The notes beneath the pieces are model-generated. The model ran no database searches. It worked only from the letters and a program-made list of their open reading frames with translations, and was not told the origin of the DNA. The translations under genes and the position numbers were made by a program. Positions 17,759 through 26,395 of a stretch of 41,304 nt of DNA are shown here, piece by piece. Each line of letters opens with the position of its first letter. Position 1 is the first letter of the stretch. This stretch comes from Curvivirga aplysinae (GTDB lineage Bacteria; Pseudomonadota; Alphaproteobacteria; UBA8366; Aestuariispiraceae): assembly GCF_009711445.1 (NCBI RefSeq), contig NZ_SMMC01000200.1, forward strand, positions 1 through 41,304. The letters run 5' to 3'.

Positions 17759-18771
17759 TCTAACACGCGCCCCTTAAGAATACCGGTCGGTCGTACCAGA
17801 AGCACCACAACCAGAATAATGAAAGATACAGCGAATTTGTAATCTGTAGATAGCAATTGCATCAAACTATCTGGTTCCATACCTTCTGGCGCCAGATATT
17901 TGAGGAATTTTTTATATGCATAAGTCACAGTTACTTCGGAGAAGGCAATTACAAAGCCACCTAAAATCGCACCGATAGGATTACCAACACCTCCAACAAT
18001 TGCGGCGGCAAAGATCGGAAGAAGTAATTGGAAATAGGTGAACGGTTTAAAGCTTTTATCAAGGCCGTAAAGTACGCCGGCAATAGTTGCCAAAACAGCT
18101 GCAATTGCCCATGTGATTTTCACAACCTTTTCTGGATTAATGCCGGATAACAATGCCAAATCTTCGTTATCGGAATAGGCGCGCATCGCACGGCCCATCT
18201 TGGAATGCTGCAAGAAGCGGAAGAGGGCATAAACCACGATGATTGTAATGACAACGGTTAATCCTTGGGTCATCTTGATAGTTAAACCTTCAGACAAACC
18301 AGTCATTTGTTTAAATTCACGTGCTTTAATGATGAAGCGTTCACCATCAGCAAAGCGTTGTTCCTTTGGACCAATGATGAAACGAACAATACCGTTCATC
18401 ACAAACATGATACCGATGGATGCAATCAAGAAGAAGACAGCGTTACTTTTCTTCTCACGATAGTATTTATAAACCACACGGTCAGAGAAAAGAACGATAG
18501 CTACCGCTGCTGCGGCACCAAATGGTAAAGCCAACAATGCTGTCGGCAGAGGGCCAAAACTGATACCAACCGATTGCATGAACCAAGTCACCATAATGGT
18601 AATCATGGTACCAAATGCCATTGTTTCACCATGTGCAAAGTTGGAGAAACGCAAAATACCATAGATCAAAGTGACCCCAAGTGCACCAAGGGCTAACTGA
18701 GAGCCATAGGTCATACCCGGGACGATGACAAAGTTGGCCAATAGGATGATTGAGTTAAGAATATCTTCCAT
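17755..18771 (-). CDS. livH: Branched-chain amino acid/amide ABC transporter permease (LivH type)
   Basis: This is the 338 aa smaller permease. SQLALGALGVTLIYGILRFS (N-terminal LivH signature), NFAHGETMAFG and KMGRAMRAYSDNEDLALLSG (coupling helix) are visible, and IVGGVGNPIGAILGGFVIAF is in the C-terminal half. I chose ATG 18771 because GGGAGG lies six bases upstream. An in-frame TTG two codons earlier overlaps the binding site. The gene is coupled to both neighbours in the operon livJ-(hairpin)-livG-livF-livH-livM. Confidence 0.93.
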   Translation of the reverse strand: MEDILNSIILLANFVIVPGMTYGSQLALGALGVTLIYGILRFSNFAHGETMAFGTMITIMVTWFMQSVGISFGPLPTALLALPFGAAAAVAIVLFSDRVVYKYYREKKSNAVFFLIASIGIMFVMNGIVRFIIGPKEQRFADGERFIIKAREFKQMTGLSEGLTIKMTQGLTVVITIIVVYALFRFLQHSKMGRAMRAYSDNEDLALLSGINPEKVVKITWAIAAVLATIAGVLYGLDKSFKPFTYFQLLLPIFAAAIVGGVGNPIGAILGGFVIAFSEVTVTYAYKKFLKYLAPEGMEPDSLMQLLSTDYKFAVSFIILVVVLLVRPTGILKGRVLE

Positions 18772-18773
18772 GA

Positions 18774-19481
18774 TCAACCTCCCAAGAAAGATTTACGAAC
18801 TTCAGGGTTTTCAAGCAAGGCTTGCCCTGTATCTGTGAAACGATTGGATCCATTCACCAAAACATAGCCTACATCGGCGATGTTTAAGGCTTGACGTGCA
18901 TTCTGTTCCACCATCAAAATGGCGATACCGGAATTACGAATTTCAATAATTCGATCGAACAGCTCATCCATTACAATCGGGGACACACCGGCTGTCGGTT
19001 CATCCAACATCAACACAGATGGTTGCGTCATTAACGCACGACCAACTGCGACTTGTTGGCGTTGACCGCCAGATAACTCACCTGCTGGCTGATGACGCTT
19101 TTCCTTTAGGATGGGGAAAAGGTCATAAACCTGCGCCATGGTGTCAGAGAAATCATCTTCACGACGATAAGCACCGATGATGAGGTTCTCTTCAACGGAC
19201 ATACCACCAAAAACGTTATGTGTTTGCGGGACAAACGCCATACCGATATTCACACGTTCTTGTGGTTTCAGATTGGTGATGTCTTTGCCATCCAGTTTCA
19301 CGCTACCTTCACGTAGGTTCAGCATACCAAAGACAGCTTTCATGCCTGTGGATTTACCTGCCCCATTGGGACCAACAATCACGGCAATCTGACCACGTTC
19401 AACTGAAAGGGTGCAACCTTTCAAAATATTATCAGCGCTACCATAGCCGCCGATCATATTTTCACCGATCAGGAAACTCAT
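18774..19481 (-). CDS. livF: Branched-chain amino acid ABC transporter ATP-binding protein (LivF type)
   Basis: A 235 aa ATPase. Walker A is GPNGAGKST (residues 38-46), the Q-loop region FVPQ follows, the ABC signature is LSGGQRQQVAVGRALM, Walker B is VLMLDEPTAGVSP, and the H-loop is replaced by a Gln (MVEQN), which is normal for LivF. It starts by ATGA overlap with livG. It energises transport together with LivG. Confidence 0.94.
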   Translation of the reverse strand: MSFLIGENMIGGYGSADNILKGCTLSVERGQIAVIVGPNGAGKSTGMKAVFGMLNLREGSVKLDGKDITNLKPQERVNIGMAFVPQTHNVFGGMSVEENLIIGAYRREDDFSDTMAQVYDLFPILKEKRHQPAGELSGGQRQQVAVGRALMTQPSVLMLDEPTAGVSPIVMDELFDRIIEIRNSGIAILMVEQNARQALNIADVGYVLVNGSNRFTDTGQALLENPEVRKSFLGG

Positions 19482-20290
19482 GATTTTGCCTCCTCATCTT
19501 GTTTATGAGCCATCTGTTCAATTGGTTTGTTTTTCAAACCTGTTCCAAGATATGCTTCAATAACTTGTTCGTTTTGTTGAACTTCTTGTGCTGTACCTTC
19601 CGCAAGAACCGCGCCTTCCGCCATAACAATCACCGGGTCACACATGCGACCAATAAAGTCCATATCATGTTCGATCATGACGAATGTATAGTTACGTTCT
19701 TTGTTCAGGCGTAAAATCGCATCGCCAATTGTATTTAACAATGTACGGTTTACCCCAGCACCAACTTCATCTAGAAACACAACCTTAGCATCGACCATCA
19801 TGGTGCGACCAAGTTCCAATAGCTTCTTTTGACCACCTGATAGATTACCTGCCAGCTCATTTGCGACATGCGAAATTTCAAGAAATTCGATAACTTCATC
19901 CGCTTTTTTACGGATTTCAGCATCCTGTTGTTTGACTTTAGAGCCACTGAACCATGCATGCCATAAATTTTCACCTAATTGGCCGTCAGGGACCATCATA
20001 AGGTTTTCCCGTACAGTCATAGTTGAAAATTCATGAGCAATCTGGAAGGTACGAAGCATACCTTTTTTAAATAACTCATGTGGTTTTAATCCTGTCACAT
20101 CTTCACCATCCAGATATACATGACCGGAAGTCGGTTCCAACGCGCCCGCGATGACATTGAATAATGTGGTTTTACCCGCACCATTCGGACCGATAAGACC
20201 TGTAATCGATCCTTTTTCGATCTCCAGCGACGCACCATTAAGTGCTTTAAAGCCGCCGAAAGACTTATGTATATTGTCAACCTTAATCAT
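19478..20290 (-). CDS. livG: Branched-chain amino acid ABC transporter ATP-binding protein (LivG type)
   Basis: The 270 aa ATPase has Walker A GPNGAGKTTLFN (residues 34-45), signature LSGGQKKLLELGRTMM, Walker B VVFLDEVGAGVN and H-loop MIEHDMDF. Family members usually read DEP(A/S)AG after Walker B. Here the Pro is Val, a mild deviation next to the intact catalytic Glu. First gene after the binding-protein gene, from which it is separated by 163 bases containing a hairpin terminator. Confidence 0.94.
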   Translation of the reverse strand: MIKVDNIHKSFGGFKALNGASLEIEKGSITGLIGPNGAGKTTLFNVIAGALEPTSGHVYLDGEDVTGLKPHELFKKGMLRTFQIAHEFSTMTVRENLMMVPDGQLGENLWHAWFSGSKVKQQDAEIRKKADEVIEFLEISHVANELAGNLSGGQKKLLELGRTMMVDAKVVFLDEVGAGVNRTLLNTIGDAILRLNKERNYTFVMIEHDMDFIGRMCDPVIVMAEGAVLAEGTAQEVQQNEQVIEAYLGTGLKNKPIEQMAHKQDEEAKS

Positions 20291-20395
20291 ATTGAGGCCG
20301 ATCTTTCTAATTGTTACCCAAGTTTTGTAATTTTATTTTAGAGAAAACAACGCAAAAGTTCAAAATTAACTTTCAACGTGTAGCCCTAAAAATGG

Positions 20396-20423
20396 AAAGG
20401 CCCGACACAAAGTGCCGGGCTTT
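20396..20423 (-). terminator. Intercistronic hairpin between livJ and livG
   Basis: On the minus strand GCCCGGCAC pairs with GTGTCGGGC (one G-U) around a TTT loop, followed by a T-rich tail (TTTCCATTTTTA). The element would stop most transcripts after the binding-protein gene and let a fraction continue to the permease and ATPase genes. This is a common way of making excess periplasmic receptor. Confidence 0.75.
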
Positions 20424-20453
20424 ACCGAAATTGTTTAGCGTAGAAGAAATTCC

Positions 20454-21647
20454 TTAGTGGAACTTAATGGTTTCATAAGCGCCATCTTTTACTTCTTGCT
20501 CTTTGTAGACACCAGGTGTTTCACCAATGTCTGTCAATTCAACGCCAGTTGCGCCTTGATAGTCAACTTGACCACCGTTTGCAAGGATTTCTAACGCTTT
20601 GCCTAGTTCACCAGGATTGATTTTTTCACCAGGTGCGTTTGCAACATTCAAGATGTTTGCTTGGATGGCAGCGCGATCAGCAGAACCTGCAGCTTGCATC
20701 GCCAACACGATTAGTGCTGCTGCGTCATAGGATTGCGCAACAAATGGTCCATCACCTTTGATACCTGCCGCGTTTGCAGATTCAACGAAAACACCCATAC
20801 CATCTGTTTTACTTGATGGCTCGGATGTTACGAATCCTTCAAGGTCGCTACCCAATGCGTCGATCAAAGATTCACCGATCATACCGTCAGAACCAATAAA
20901 TGTATCAAACGCACCTGCATCCAAAGATGCTTCGATGATACCTTTACCACCTTGGTCAACATAACCAAATACCATCAATGCTTCTGCACCTGCTGCTGCT
21001 AGTGCACCAACTTCTGCAGAATAATCCGCTTTGCCATCTTCATGTGCCGCAGAAATTTCTACCTTACCACCAGCAGCTTCAAAAGCAGCACGGAATGCCT
21101 CATCCAAACCTTTACCATAGTCGTTGTTTGTATATGTAACAGCAACGGATTTTAGACCGCGAGAAATCGCGATATCTGCCAATACTTCACCTTGGCGTGC
21201 ATCGGAAGGTGCTGTACGGAAGAAATAGCCTTTGTCGTCAATTGATGTCAAAGCAGGGGAGGTTGCAGATGGTGAAATCATGACAACGCCGTTGGAAACA
21301 GCAACATTATTTGCCACAGCCATTGTTACGCCTGAACAATCTGCGCCCATAATTGCAGCTACTTTGTCAGATGTAATTAAGCGCTCTGCCGCGGATGTTG
21401 CTGCAGCTGCATCAACACATGTACTGTCTGCACGAACGGAGGATACTGTGGACCCACCAAGTAATTTTCCACTTTCGGATGCTTCGGACAACGCCATTTC
21501 AGCACCGCCAGCCATATCAGGTGTTAAAGATTCGATTGGACCTGTGAAACCTAGGATTACACCAACTTTGATGTCTTCTGCTTGTGCAGAAGCCGCACCA
21601 GCTGCCAATGCCAATGCTGTCACACCGGACATAAGTAGTTTTTTCAT
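20454..21647 (-). CDS. Branched-chain amino acid/amide ABC transporter periplasmic binding protein
   Basis: The 397 aa receptor begins with a clear signal peptide (MKKLLMSGVTALALAAGAAS, cleavage after AQA) and then EDIKVGVILGFTGPIESLTP, the usual opening of type-I periplasmic binding proteins of the Leu/Ile/Val class. VNNDYGKG-like TYTNNDYGKGLDEAF and GYVDQGGKGI lie in the hinge region. Two Cys (in STCVDA and GADCSG) could form the usual N-lobe disulfide. The first gene of the operon, with GGGAG before the ATG. Its ligand could be branched-chain amino acids or another small amide. Confidence 0.92.
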   Translation of the reverse strand: MKKLLMSGVTALALAAGAASAQAEDIKVGVILGFTGPIESLTPDMAGGAEMALSEASESGKLLGGSTVSSVRADSTCVDAAAATSAAERLITSDKVAAIMGADCSGVTMAVANNVAVSNGVVMISPSATSPALTSIDDKGYFFRTAPSDARQGEVLADIAISRGLKSVAVTYTNNDYGKGLDEAFRAAFEAAGGKVEISAAHEDGKADYSAEVGALAAAGAEALMVFGYVDQGGKGIIEASLDAGAFDTFIGSDGMIGESLIDALGSDLEGFVTSEPSSKTDGMGVFVESANAAGIKGDGPFVAQSYDAAALIVLAMQAAGSADRAAIQANILNVANAPGEKINPGELGKALEILANGGQVDYQGATGVELTDIGETPGVYKEQEVKDGAYETIKFH

Positions 21648-21759
21648 AATAAAACTCCCTTGAGATAACTCATTAAACCCCTGTTGGGTCTGTTCAAAAA
21701 ATTTTCAGCGTGTTTCTTAATTATAAAATCCGCCGGAAACATAGTATTAGAATTTCTTA

Positions 21760-21769
21760 CCCATATGGG
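21760..21769. promoter_or_regulatory. 10-bp perfect palindrome upstream of livJ-type gene
   Basis: CCCATATGGG lies about 115 bases upstream of the binding-protein start in the kef-liv spacer (21648-21862). It may be an operator for the liv operon. No protein can be assigned, and chance occurrence is possible. I see no convincing -35/-10 pair in the spacer. Confidence 0.25.
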
Positions 21770-21862
21770 CAATCAGAAAGTTTATTTTTCTATGCTGCAA
21801 AGCACAATATTCAATAAGTTAAGAGATGAGCGGTTACTACAATACGTTGCGTTGTAGGGAGG

Positions 21863-23758
21863 TTAAATACCTTGTTGGTCCGTATCGTCAGTTTCAGTTC
21901 CAATTTCTTCTGCCATATGGTGGTCTGCTTCTGAAGCATCTGCTTGCATGATTTCGTAAAGTTCTTCACCCTGAATGCGCATAACATCAATATAATTTTG
22001 ATTATCGCCTTCAATCGACCAATGTTCTCTAAGTAAATCAATGGTTTGTCGGTCATGTCGGCGAAATGCACGTGCTTTTTGAGCCGCGCGGAAGGCATGA
22101 TGACCAAGCTCAATCAAGGCATAACGTCCTGCGGTTAATGCTGATTCGAACATTTCACGGATAATGATATGTGCACCTGCATTTTCCAGCTCATATACAT
22201 GATGACGACCATAAGCCCGTGCGATGATTCTACAATTTGGATTGGCTTTAACCACATTCTTTACAAGGATGGTTTGACTTTCAGGGCTATCGACCGCTGC
22301 TATGAATAGCTCAGCATTCTCTACGCCAGCTGCGTGCAAAAGGTCTGGTCTTGTTGGATCGCCGTAATATGTTTTGATTCCTGTTTTGCCCATCTGTTCG
22401 ATGAGCTGGGGGTCATGGTCCAAGACAGTAACTTGATAACCATTGGTGAGTAATAGGCGTGCAATGACTTGTCCAAAACGTCCAACACCTGCGAGGATCA
22501 CTTTGTTCTGAACTTCGATTTCATCATCATCACGATCATGAATACTATGTTTAAGAGCGACACGTGCAACAACACGTTCATGAATAATGAAAAGTAGTGG
22601 CGTGAAGAGCATTGTAATAGCAACCACCAACATAAGGGTATTCACAATTTCATTGGGGATGATACCGTTTGCTTTGGCAAAGCCGAAAAGAACAAAGCCA
22701 AACTCACCTGCCTGAGCAAGCCCAAGGCCAAATAGCCAAGCATCAATAAAGGGTAATTTGAAGTTGCGGGCCAAGAATAGTAGGACTAACATCTTTAAGA
22801 GAATAAGAGCAGCGGCCATCCCAAGAATAAGAATAGGGTTCCTGAATAGAAGTTCAAAATCTATTCCCGCACCAACCGAGATAAAGAAGAGACCAAGTAG
22901 TAGACCTTTAAATGGTTCGATATCACTTTCTAATTCATGACGATATTCACTACTGGAAAGAACGACACCGGCTAGGAATGTTCCAAGAGCAGGGGATAAG
23001 CCGACCAAGTCCATTAATAAAGCAATACCAATAACGAGCAATAGAGCTGCTGCGGTAAAAATTTCTCTGAGTTTGGCTTCGGCAATAAATCTGAATACTG
23101 GGCGTATGAAGTAACGACCTGTCGCAATAATCGCGGCAACGACACCAAGGACAAGAAGCGTACGTGTCCAACCTGAAACATGCTCTAGAGGTCCATCTCC
23201 ATGGCTGGACATATTTTCGACCACTGGGGCGAATTCATTTACGGCGAGTAAGGGAATAACAGCTAACATCGGGATGACAGCAATATCTTGAAACAGCAGT
23301 ACGGAGAAAGACGATTGTCCGCCCGGTGTTTGCATTAGCCCTTTTTCTGTCAGTGTTTGCAATACGATAGCTGTTGAAGAAAGAGCTAAGGTCATGCCGA
23401 CAGCTAAGGCCGTTTGCCAAGGAAGACCAAAAAACATCGCGATTGCAGTAATTAGGCCCAATGTGATGCCAACCTGCATACCGCCAAGACCAAGAAGACG
23501 TGTACGCATACGCCAAAGCATCATAGGTTGAAGTTCTAATCCTACAAGGAAGAGCATCATAACAACCCCGAATTCGGCAAAATGCTTTACTTCCTCGGTT
23601 TCTGCACCGATAAAACCTAATAAGGGACCGATAACAATCCCGGCAAGTAAGTATCCTAAAACGGATCCCAATCCCAAGCGATTAGCGATAGGTACGGCAA
23701 CAACGGCCGCCAAAAGATAAATAAATGCGTCTTGCAGAAGTTCCATGACCTGCCCCAA
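21863..23758 (-). CDS. Monovalent cation:proton antiporter-2 (KefB/KefC type)
   Basis: The 631 aa protein is a CPA2 antiporter predicted to exchange K+ (or Na+) for H+ across the inner membrane. Residues about 1-390 form roughly twelve hydrophobic segments, including RLGLGSVLGYLLAGIVIGPL, FLVGLELQPMMLW and LLLGLFFISVGAGIDF. Residues about 415-530 are a Rossmann RCK/TrkA-N domain with GVGRFGQVIARLL and the acidic end of strand two (LDHDP). The tail is charged. Kef proteins are glutathione-gated in E. coli. The ancillary subunit KefF/G is not adjacent, so gating by glutathione adducts is only a possibility. Confidence 0.92.
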   Translation of the reverse strand: MGQVMELLQDAFIYLLAAVVAVPIANRLGLGSVLGYLLAGIVIGPLLGFIGAETEEVKHFAEFGVVMMLFLVGLELQPMMLWRMRTRLLGLGGMQVGITLGLITAIAMFFGLPWQTALAVGMTLALSSTAIVLQTLTEKGLMQTPGGQSSFSVLLFQDIAVIPMLAVIPLLAVNEFAPVVENMSSHGDGPLEHVSGWTRTLLVLGVVAAIIATGRYFIRPVFRFIAEAKLREIFTAAALLLVIGIALLMDLVGLSPALGTFLAGVVLSSSEYRHELESDIEPFKGLLLGLFFISVGAGIDFELLFRNPILILGMAAALILLKMLVLLFLARNFKLPFIDAWLFGLGLAQAGEFGFVLFGFAKANGIIPNEIVNTLMLVVAITMLFTPLLFIIHERVVARVALKHSIHDRDDDEIEVQNKVILAGVGRFGQVIARLLLTNGYQVTVLDHDPQLIEQMGKTGIKTYYGDPTRPDLLHAAGVENAELFIAAVDSPESQTILVKNVVKANPNCRIIARAYGRHHVYELENAGAHIIIREMFESALTAGRYALIELGHHAFRAAQKARAFRRHDRQTIDLLREHWSIEGDNQNYIDVMRIQGEELYEIMQADASEADHHMAEEIGTETDDTDQQGI

Positions 23759-23825
23759 CCCCGATATGCAGTATCGTTTTTATATCCTGATCTTAATCTA
23801 ACATAGGTTTCTCAAAACAATAACA

Positions 23826-23853
23826 GGACTTCTTTCAAAATAGCAAGAAGTCC
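23826..23853 (-). terminator. Terminator of the tup operon
   Basis: GGACTTCTT (23826-23834) pairs perfectly with AAGAAGTCC (23845-23853) around a 10-base loop. Read on the minus strand it is followed by TGTTATTGTTTT. It lies 39 bases past the tupA stop and upstream of the kef gene. Confidence 0.8.
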
Positions 23854-23891
23854 CGTTTTCTTATGATAGTAAAAAGTGAAGTCACCAGTGA

Positions 23892-24740
23892 TTAGTTTGA
23901 TAAATCGCCAGAAATTGCATCTGGAGTGAAAAGCTGCTGACCTTCCAGTTTATAACTGGCGATTGCTTTTTGTCCTTGCTTAGACAACATCCAATCAATG
24001 AACTTTTGTCCTGCTTGGGCTTTGATATGAGGAAACTTTTCAGGATTTACGAGAATTATCCCATATTGATTAAAGAGATTTGGATCTCCTTCAAATAGGA
24101 TTTTGTGGGATTGTTTATTCTTAAAACTGACCCATGTGGCACGGTCTGTTAAGGTATATGCATTCATTCCAATAGCAACGTTTAAGGTCGCACCCATTCC
24201 GGCTCCTGCTTCTCTATACCATTTCGTGTTTTTTTGATCTTCGGCTATGTTTGCAAGTTGCCAAAGTTCAATTTCACGTTTGTGGGTGCCGCTGTCATCC
24301 CCGCGGGAAACAAAGATTTTATTGGATAGGACTATTGCTTTTAGAGCATCTGTTACAGATTTCATCTGAGATAGATTTGCTTCATCTGACTCAGGGCCAA
24401 TGATGACGAAATCATTATGCATTAGGTCAAAGCGTTCAACGCCATAACCATCGGTAACAAATTGTTCCTCGGATTTCTTATGATGGACCATCAGGACATC
24501 AGCATCGCCATTTCGTGCGAGTTTCAAAGCTGCGCCAGTACCTACTGCAACAACGTTAACCTTGGTCCCAGACGCTTCTTCGAATTTTGGCAGAATATGA
24601 TCAAACAAACCTGAATTTTGGGTAGAGGTCGTTGAAGCTAGAATGATTGTATCTTTATCAGCTGCGGCTAAAGACAAAGTGCTTGTCATAATTAATGCCC
24701 AAGCAACTAAGGTCACCTTTAGGATATGAATTTGTTTCAT
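23892..24740 (-). CDS. tupA: Tungstate ABC transporter substrate-binding protein
   Basis: The 282 aa periplasmic protein has a signal peptide (residues 1-25, ending SLAAA) and the TupA-family oxyanion pocket: ILASTTSTQNSGLFDHILP at about 31-49, AVGTGAALKLARNGDADVLM, and SRGDDSGTHKRE near residue 140. The two Thr-Thr-Ser-Thr and Gly-Asp-Asp-Ser-Gly-Thr stretches bind WO4 in this family. Last gene of tupB-tupC-tupA, starting by overlap with the tupC stop. Tungstate is favoured over molybdate by family, but no W-enzyme gene lies in the window. Confidence 0.92.
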   Translation of the reverse strand: MKQIHILKVTLVAWALIMTSTLSLAAADKDTIILASTTSTQNSGLFDHILPKFEEASGTKVNVVAVGTGAALKLARNGDADVLMVHHKKSEEQFVTDGYGVERFDLMHNDFVIIGPESDEANLSQMKSVTDALKAIVLSNKIFVSRGDDSGTHKREIELWQLANIAEDQKNTKWYREAGAGMGATLNVAIGMNAYTLTDRATWVSFKNKQSHKILFEGDPNLFNQYGIILVNPEKFPHIKAQAGQKFIDWMLSKQGQKAIASYKLEGQQLFTPDAISGDLSN

Positions 24741-25528
24741 TTTTCTGTTTCCAAAGTGGTGCAGGTCGCTTGTGCTTGATCACTGTCAGGGCGACGTTGC
24801 CACCAAATAAGTTCCCCATTAATGAAGGCTTGAGCCAAATCATTTGTGGGTTGAGTAAAGAATTGTTCCGCTGGAGCCATTTCCTTTAAATGTCCCCTAA
24901 ACATGAAGATAGCATCAGTTGCTAGTCTTTTGGATTGACCTAAATCATGTGAAGTCATGATTACGGTAGTTCCTTCAGCAGAAATTTCTTGTATAAGTTC
25001 CTCGATGGCATGAGTAGCAGGTGGGTCAAGGCTGGCTGTTGGCTCATCTAGAAATAATACTTGCGGTGATAATGCCCAAGCACGCGCGATCGCAAGACGT
25101 TGTTGCTCGCCCAAAGATAATACGCGGGCAGGTTCATTAATGACACGCCCTAGGCCTGTGCGTTTGATGACACGATCTATAATATCGGGTCTTGCTGACT
25201 TGTGGATGTTTCTGGCCTTTAGAGCGAAATCGATATTCCCATAAGCAGAACGACGTAACATGACTGTGCGCTGGCTAACCATCGCTTGATATTTTGCGGC
25301 ATCTTTACGAGAGGTATCATGCCATCTTACTTGCCCTTCTGAAGGTTGAATAAGGCCATGACACATACGTAATAGCAAAGATTTACCAGCCCCATTAGGG
25401 CCGAGAATAACATAACGATTACCTGCTTCAAATTGACAGGAGATATTTTTTAATAGTTTTTTATGTCCTGCCAAATAACTAATATTTTCTAACGTTAACG
25501 GCATGATTGATTTAGTTGAGAAGCTCAT
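24737..25528 (-). CDS. tupC: Tungstate ABC transporter ATP-binding protein
   Basis: A 263 aa ABC ATPase. Walker A is GPNGAGKSLLLRM, the signature is LSLGEQQRLAIARAW and Walker B is VLFLDEPTASLDP, with MTSHD as H-loop. The signature reads LSLGE rather than the usual LSGGE, with the middle Gly replaced by Leu. I used ATG 25528, which overlaps the tupB stop (ATGA). A second ATG at 25504 would trim eight residues. It powers the TupB permease. Confidence 0.9.
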   Translation of the reverse strand: MSFSTKSIMPLTLENISYLAGHKKLLKNISCQFEAGNRYVILGPNGAGKSLLLRMCHGLIQPSEGQVRWHDTSRKDAAKYQAMVSQRTVMLRRSAYGNIDFALKARNIHKSARPDIIDRVIKRTGLGRVINEPARVLSLGEQQRLAIARAWALSPQVLFLDEPTASLDPPATHAIEELIQEISAEGTTVIMTSHDLGQSKRLATDAIFMFRGHLKEMAPAEQFFTQPTNDLAQAFINGELIWWQRRPDSDQAQATCTTLETEK

Positions 25529-26232
25529 GCCGCATAGCGCCTTTTTGCCGTTTCCGTTATCAAATAAGCAGCCAGATTTATACCGAGCGCCAGTGTGATT
25601 AAAACGATCCCTAATGCTAACGCCATGACCAAATCTCCTTTACGAGATTCAAGGGCAATGGCCGTTGTCATAACTCGCGTTAGATGATCGATATTTCCAC
25701 CGACGATCATCACTGCGCCAACTTCTGATGCCGCCCGCCCAAAACCAGCCAGACCTGCCGTGGTTAGAGCAAAACGTGCATCCCAAAGTAGAGCCGAAAT
25801 GCGGCGCATCTTACTGACGCCAAGAGAAGTCAGGAGTTCATCATATTCTTGATGATAATCTTCCAATACTTGGCGGGAAATGGCGGTGACAATAGGGATA
25901 ACCAATATAACCTGAGCGATGACCATAGCCGTTGGTGTGAAGAGAAGACCAAGAACGCCAAGGGGGCCAGAACGCGAAAGAATAACGTAAACGATAAGAC
26001 CTACAACTACAGGAGGCAAACCCATAAATACGTTGGTAGCCACTATAAGGATTTTACGCCCTGGGAATTTTGTCAGCGCAAGTAAGGCAGCAAGCGGTAA
26101 GCCAATGAGTAGAGAAATTCCAACCGCAGTTAGACTGAGTTGTAAAGACAGACCAACGATTTCCAGTAAATCGGTATCTAGCGTCAGCACAAGCGAAACC
26201 GCTTTTAATAATGCTTCCCAGATGTCATTCAT
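25525..26232 (-). CDS. tupB: Tungstate ABC transporter permease
   Basis: The 235 aa permease has five to six hydrophobic segments. The coupling-loop region EYDELLTSLGVSKMRRISAL and the downstream AGFGRAASEVGAVMIVGGNI are typical of TupB/WtpB/ModB-like permeases of oxyanion transporters. First gene of the tup operon. The 127-base spacer to the divergent dipeptidase holds repeated motifs that may be the operator. Confidence 0.92.
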   Translation of the reverse strand: MNDIWEALLKAVSLVLTLDTDLLEIVGLSLQLSLTAVGISLLIGLPLAALLALTKFPGRKILIVATNVFMGLPPVVVGLIVYVILSRSGPLGVLGLLFTPTAMVIAQVILVIPIVTAISRQVLEDYHQEYDELLTSLGVSKMRRISALLWDARFALTTAGLAGFGRAASEVGAVMIVGGNIDHLTRVMTTAIALESRKGDLVMALALGIVLITLALGINLAAYLITETAKRRYAA

Positions 26233-26262
26233 CTTCTTTCTTCAATCTTTGTAAAGGTTGCT

Positions 26263-26350
26263 TAAGATTAATCCTGTTGATCTTTTACGTTAAGATTTCT
26301 ACAAACAAAACAAGTAATTTGATAATCTTAGCCCGTCAATTATTACGTTA
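26263..26350. promoter_or_regulatory. Divergent control region tupB / iadA with repeated motifs
   Basis: TAAGATTA (26263-26270) recurs as TAAGATT (26291-26297) and inverted as TAATCTTA (26323-26330). TTACGTTA occurs twice in direct orientation (26285-26292 and 26343-26350). The AT-rich repeats sit exactly between two divergent starts, as expected for operators. A ModE/TunR-type oxyanion regulator is a reasonable guess for tup, but no regulator gene is near. Confidence 0.35.
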
Positions 26351-26395
26351 TAAGCGTCTTTGGCGTATAAACTTGGTAAAATTGGTTTAATTGAA

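Noticed and set aside
21648-21862. Sigma70 promoter for the liv operon around 21720
   Set aside because: A TATAAT-like box exists on the minus strand but no acceptable -35 box lies at proper spacing.
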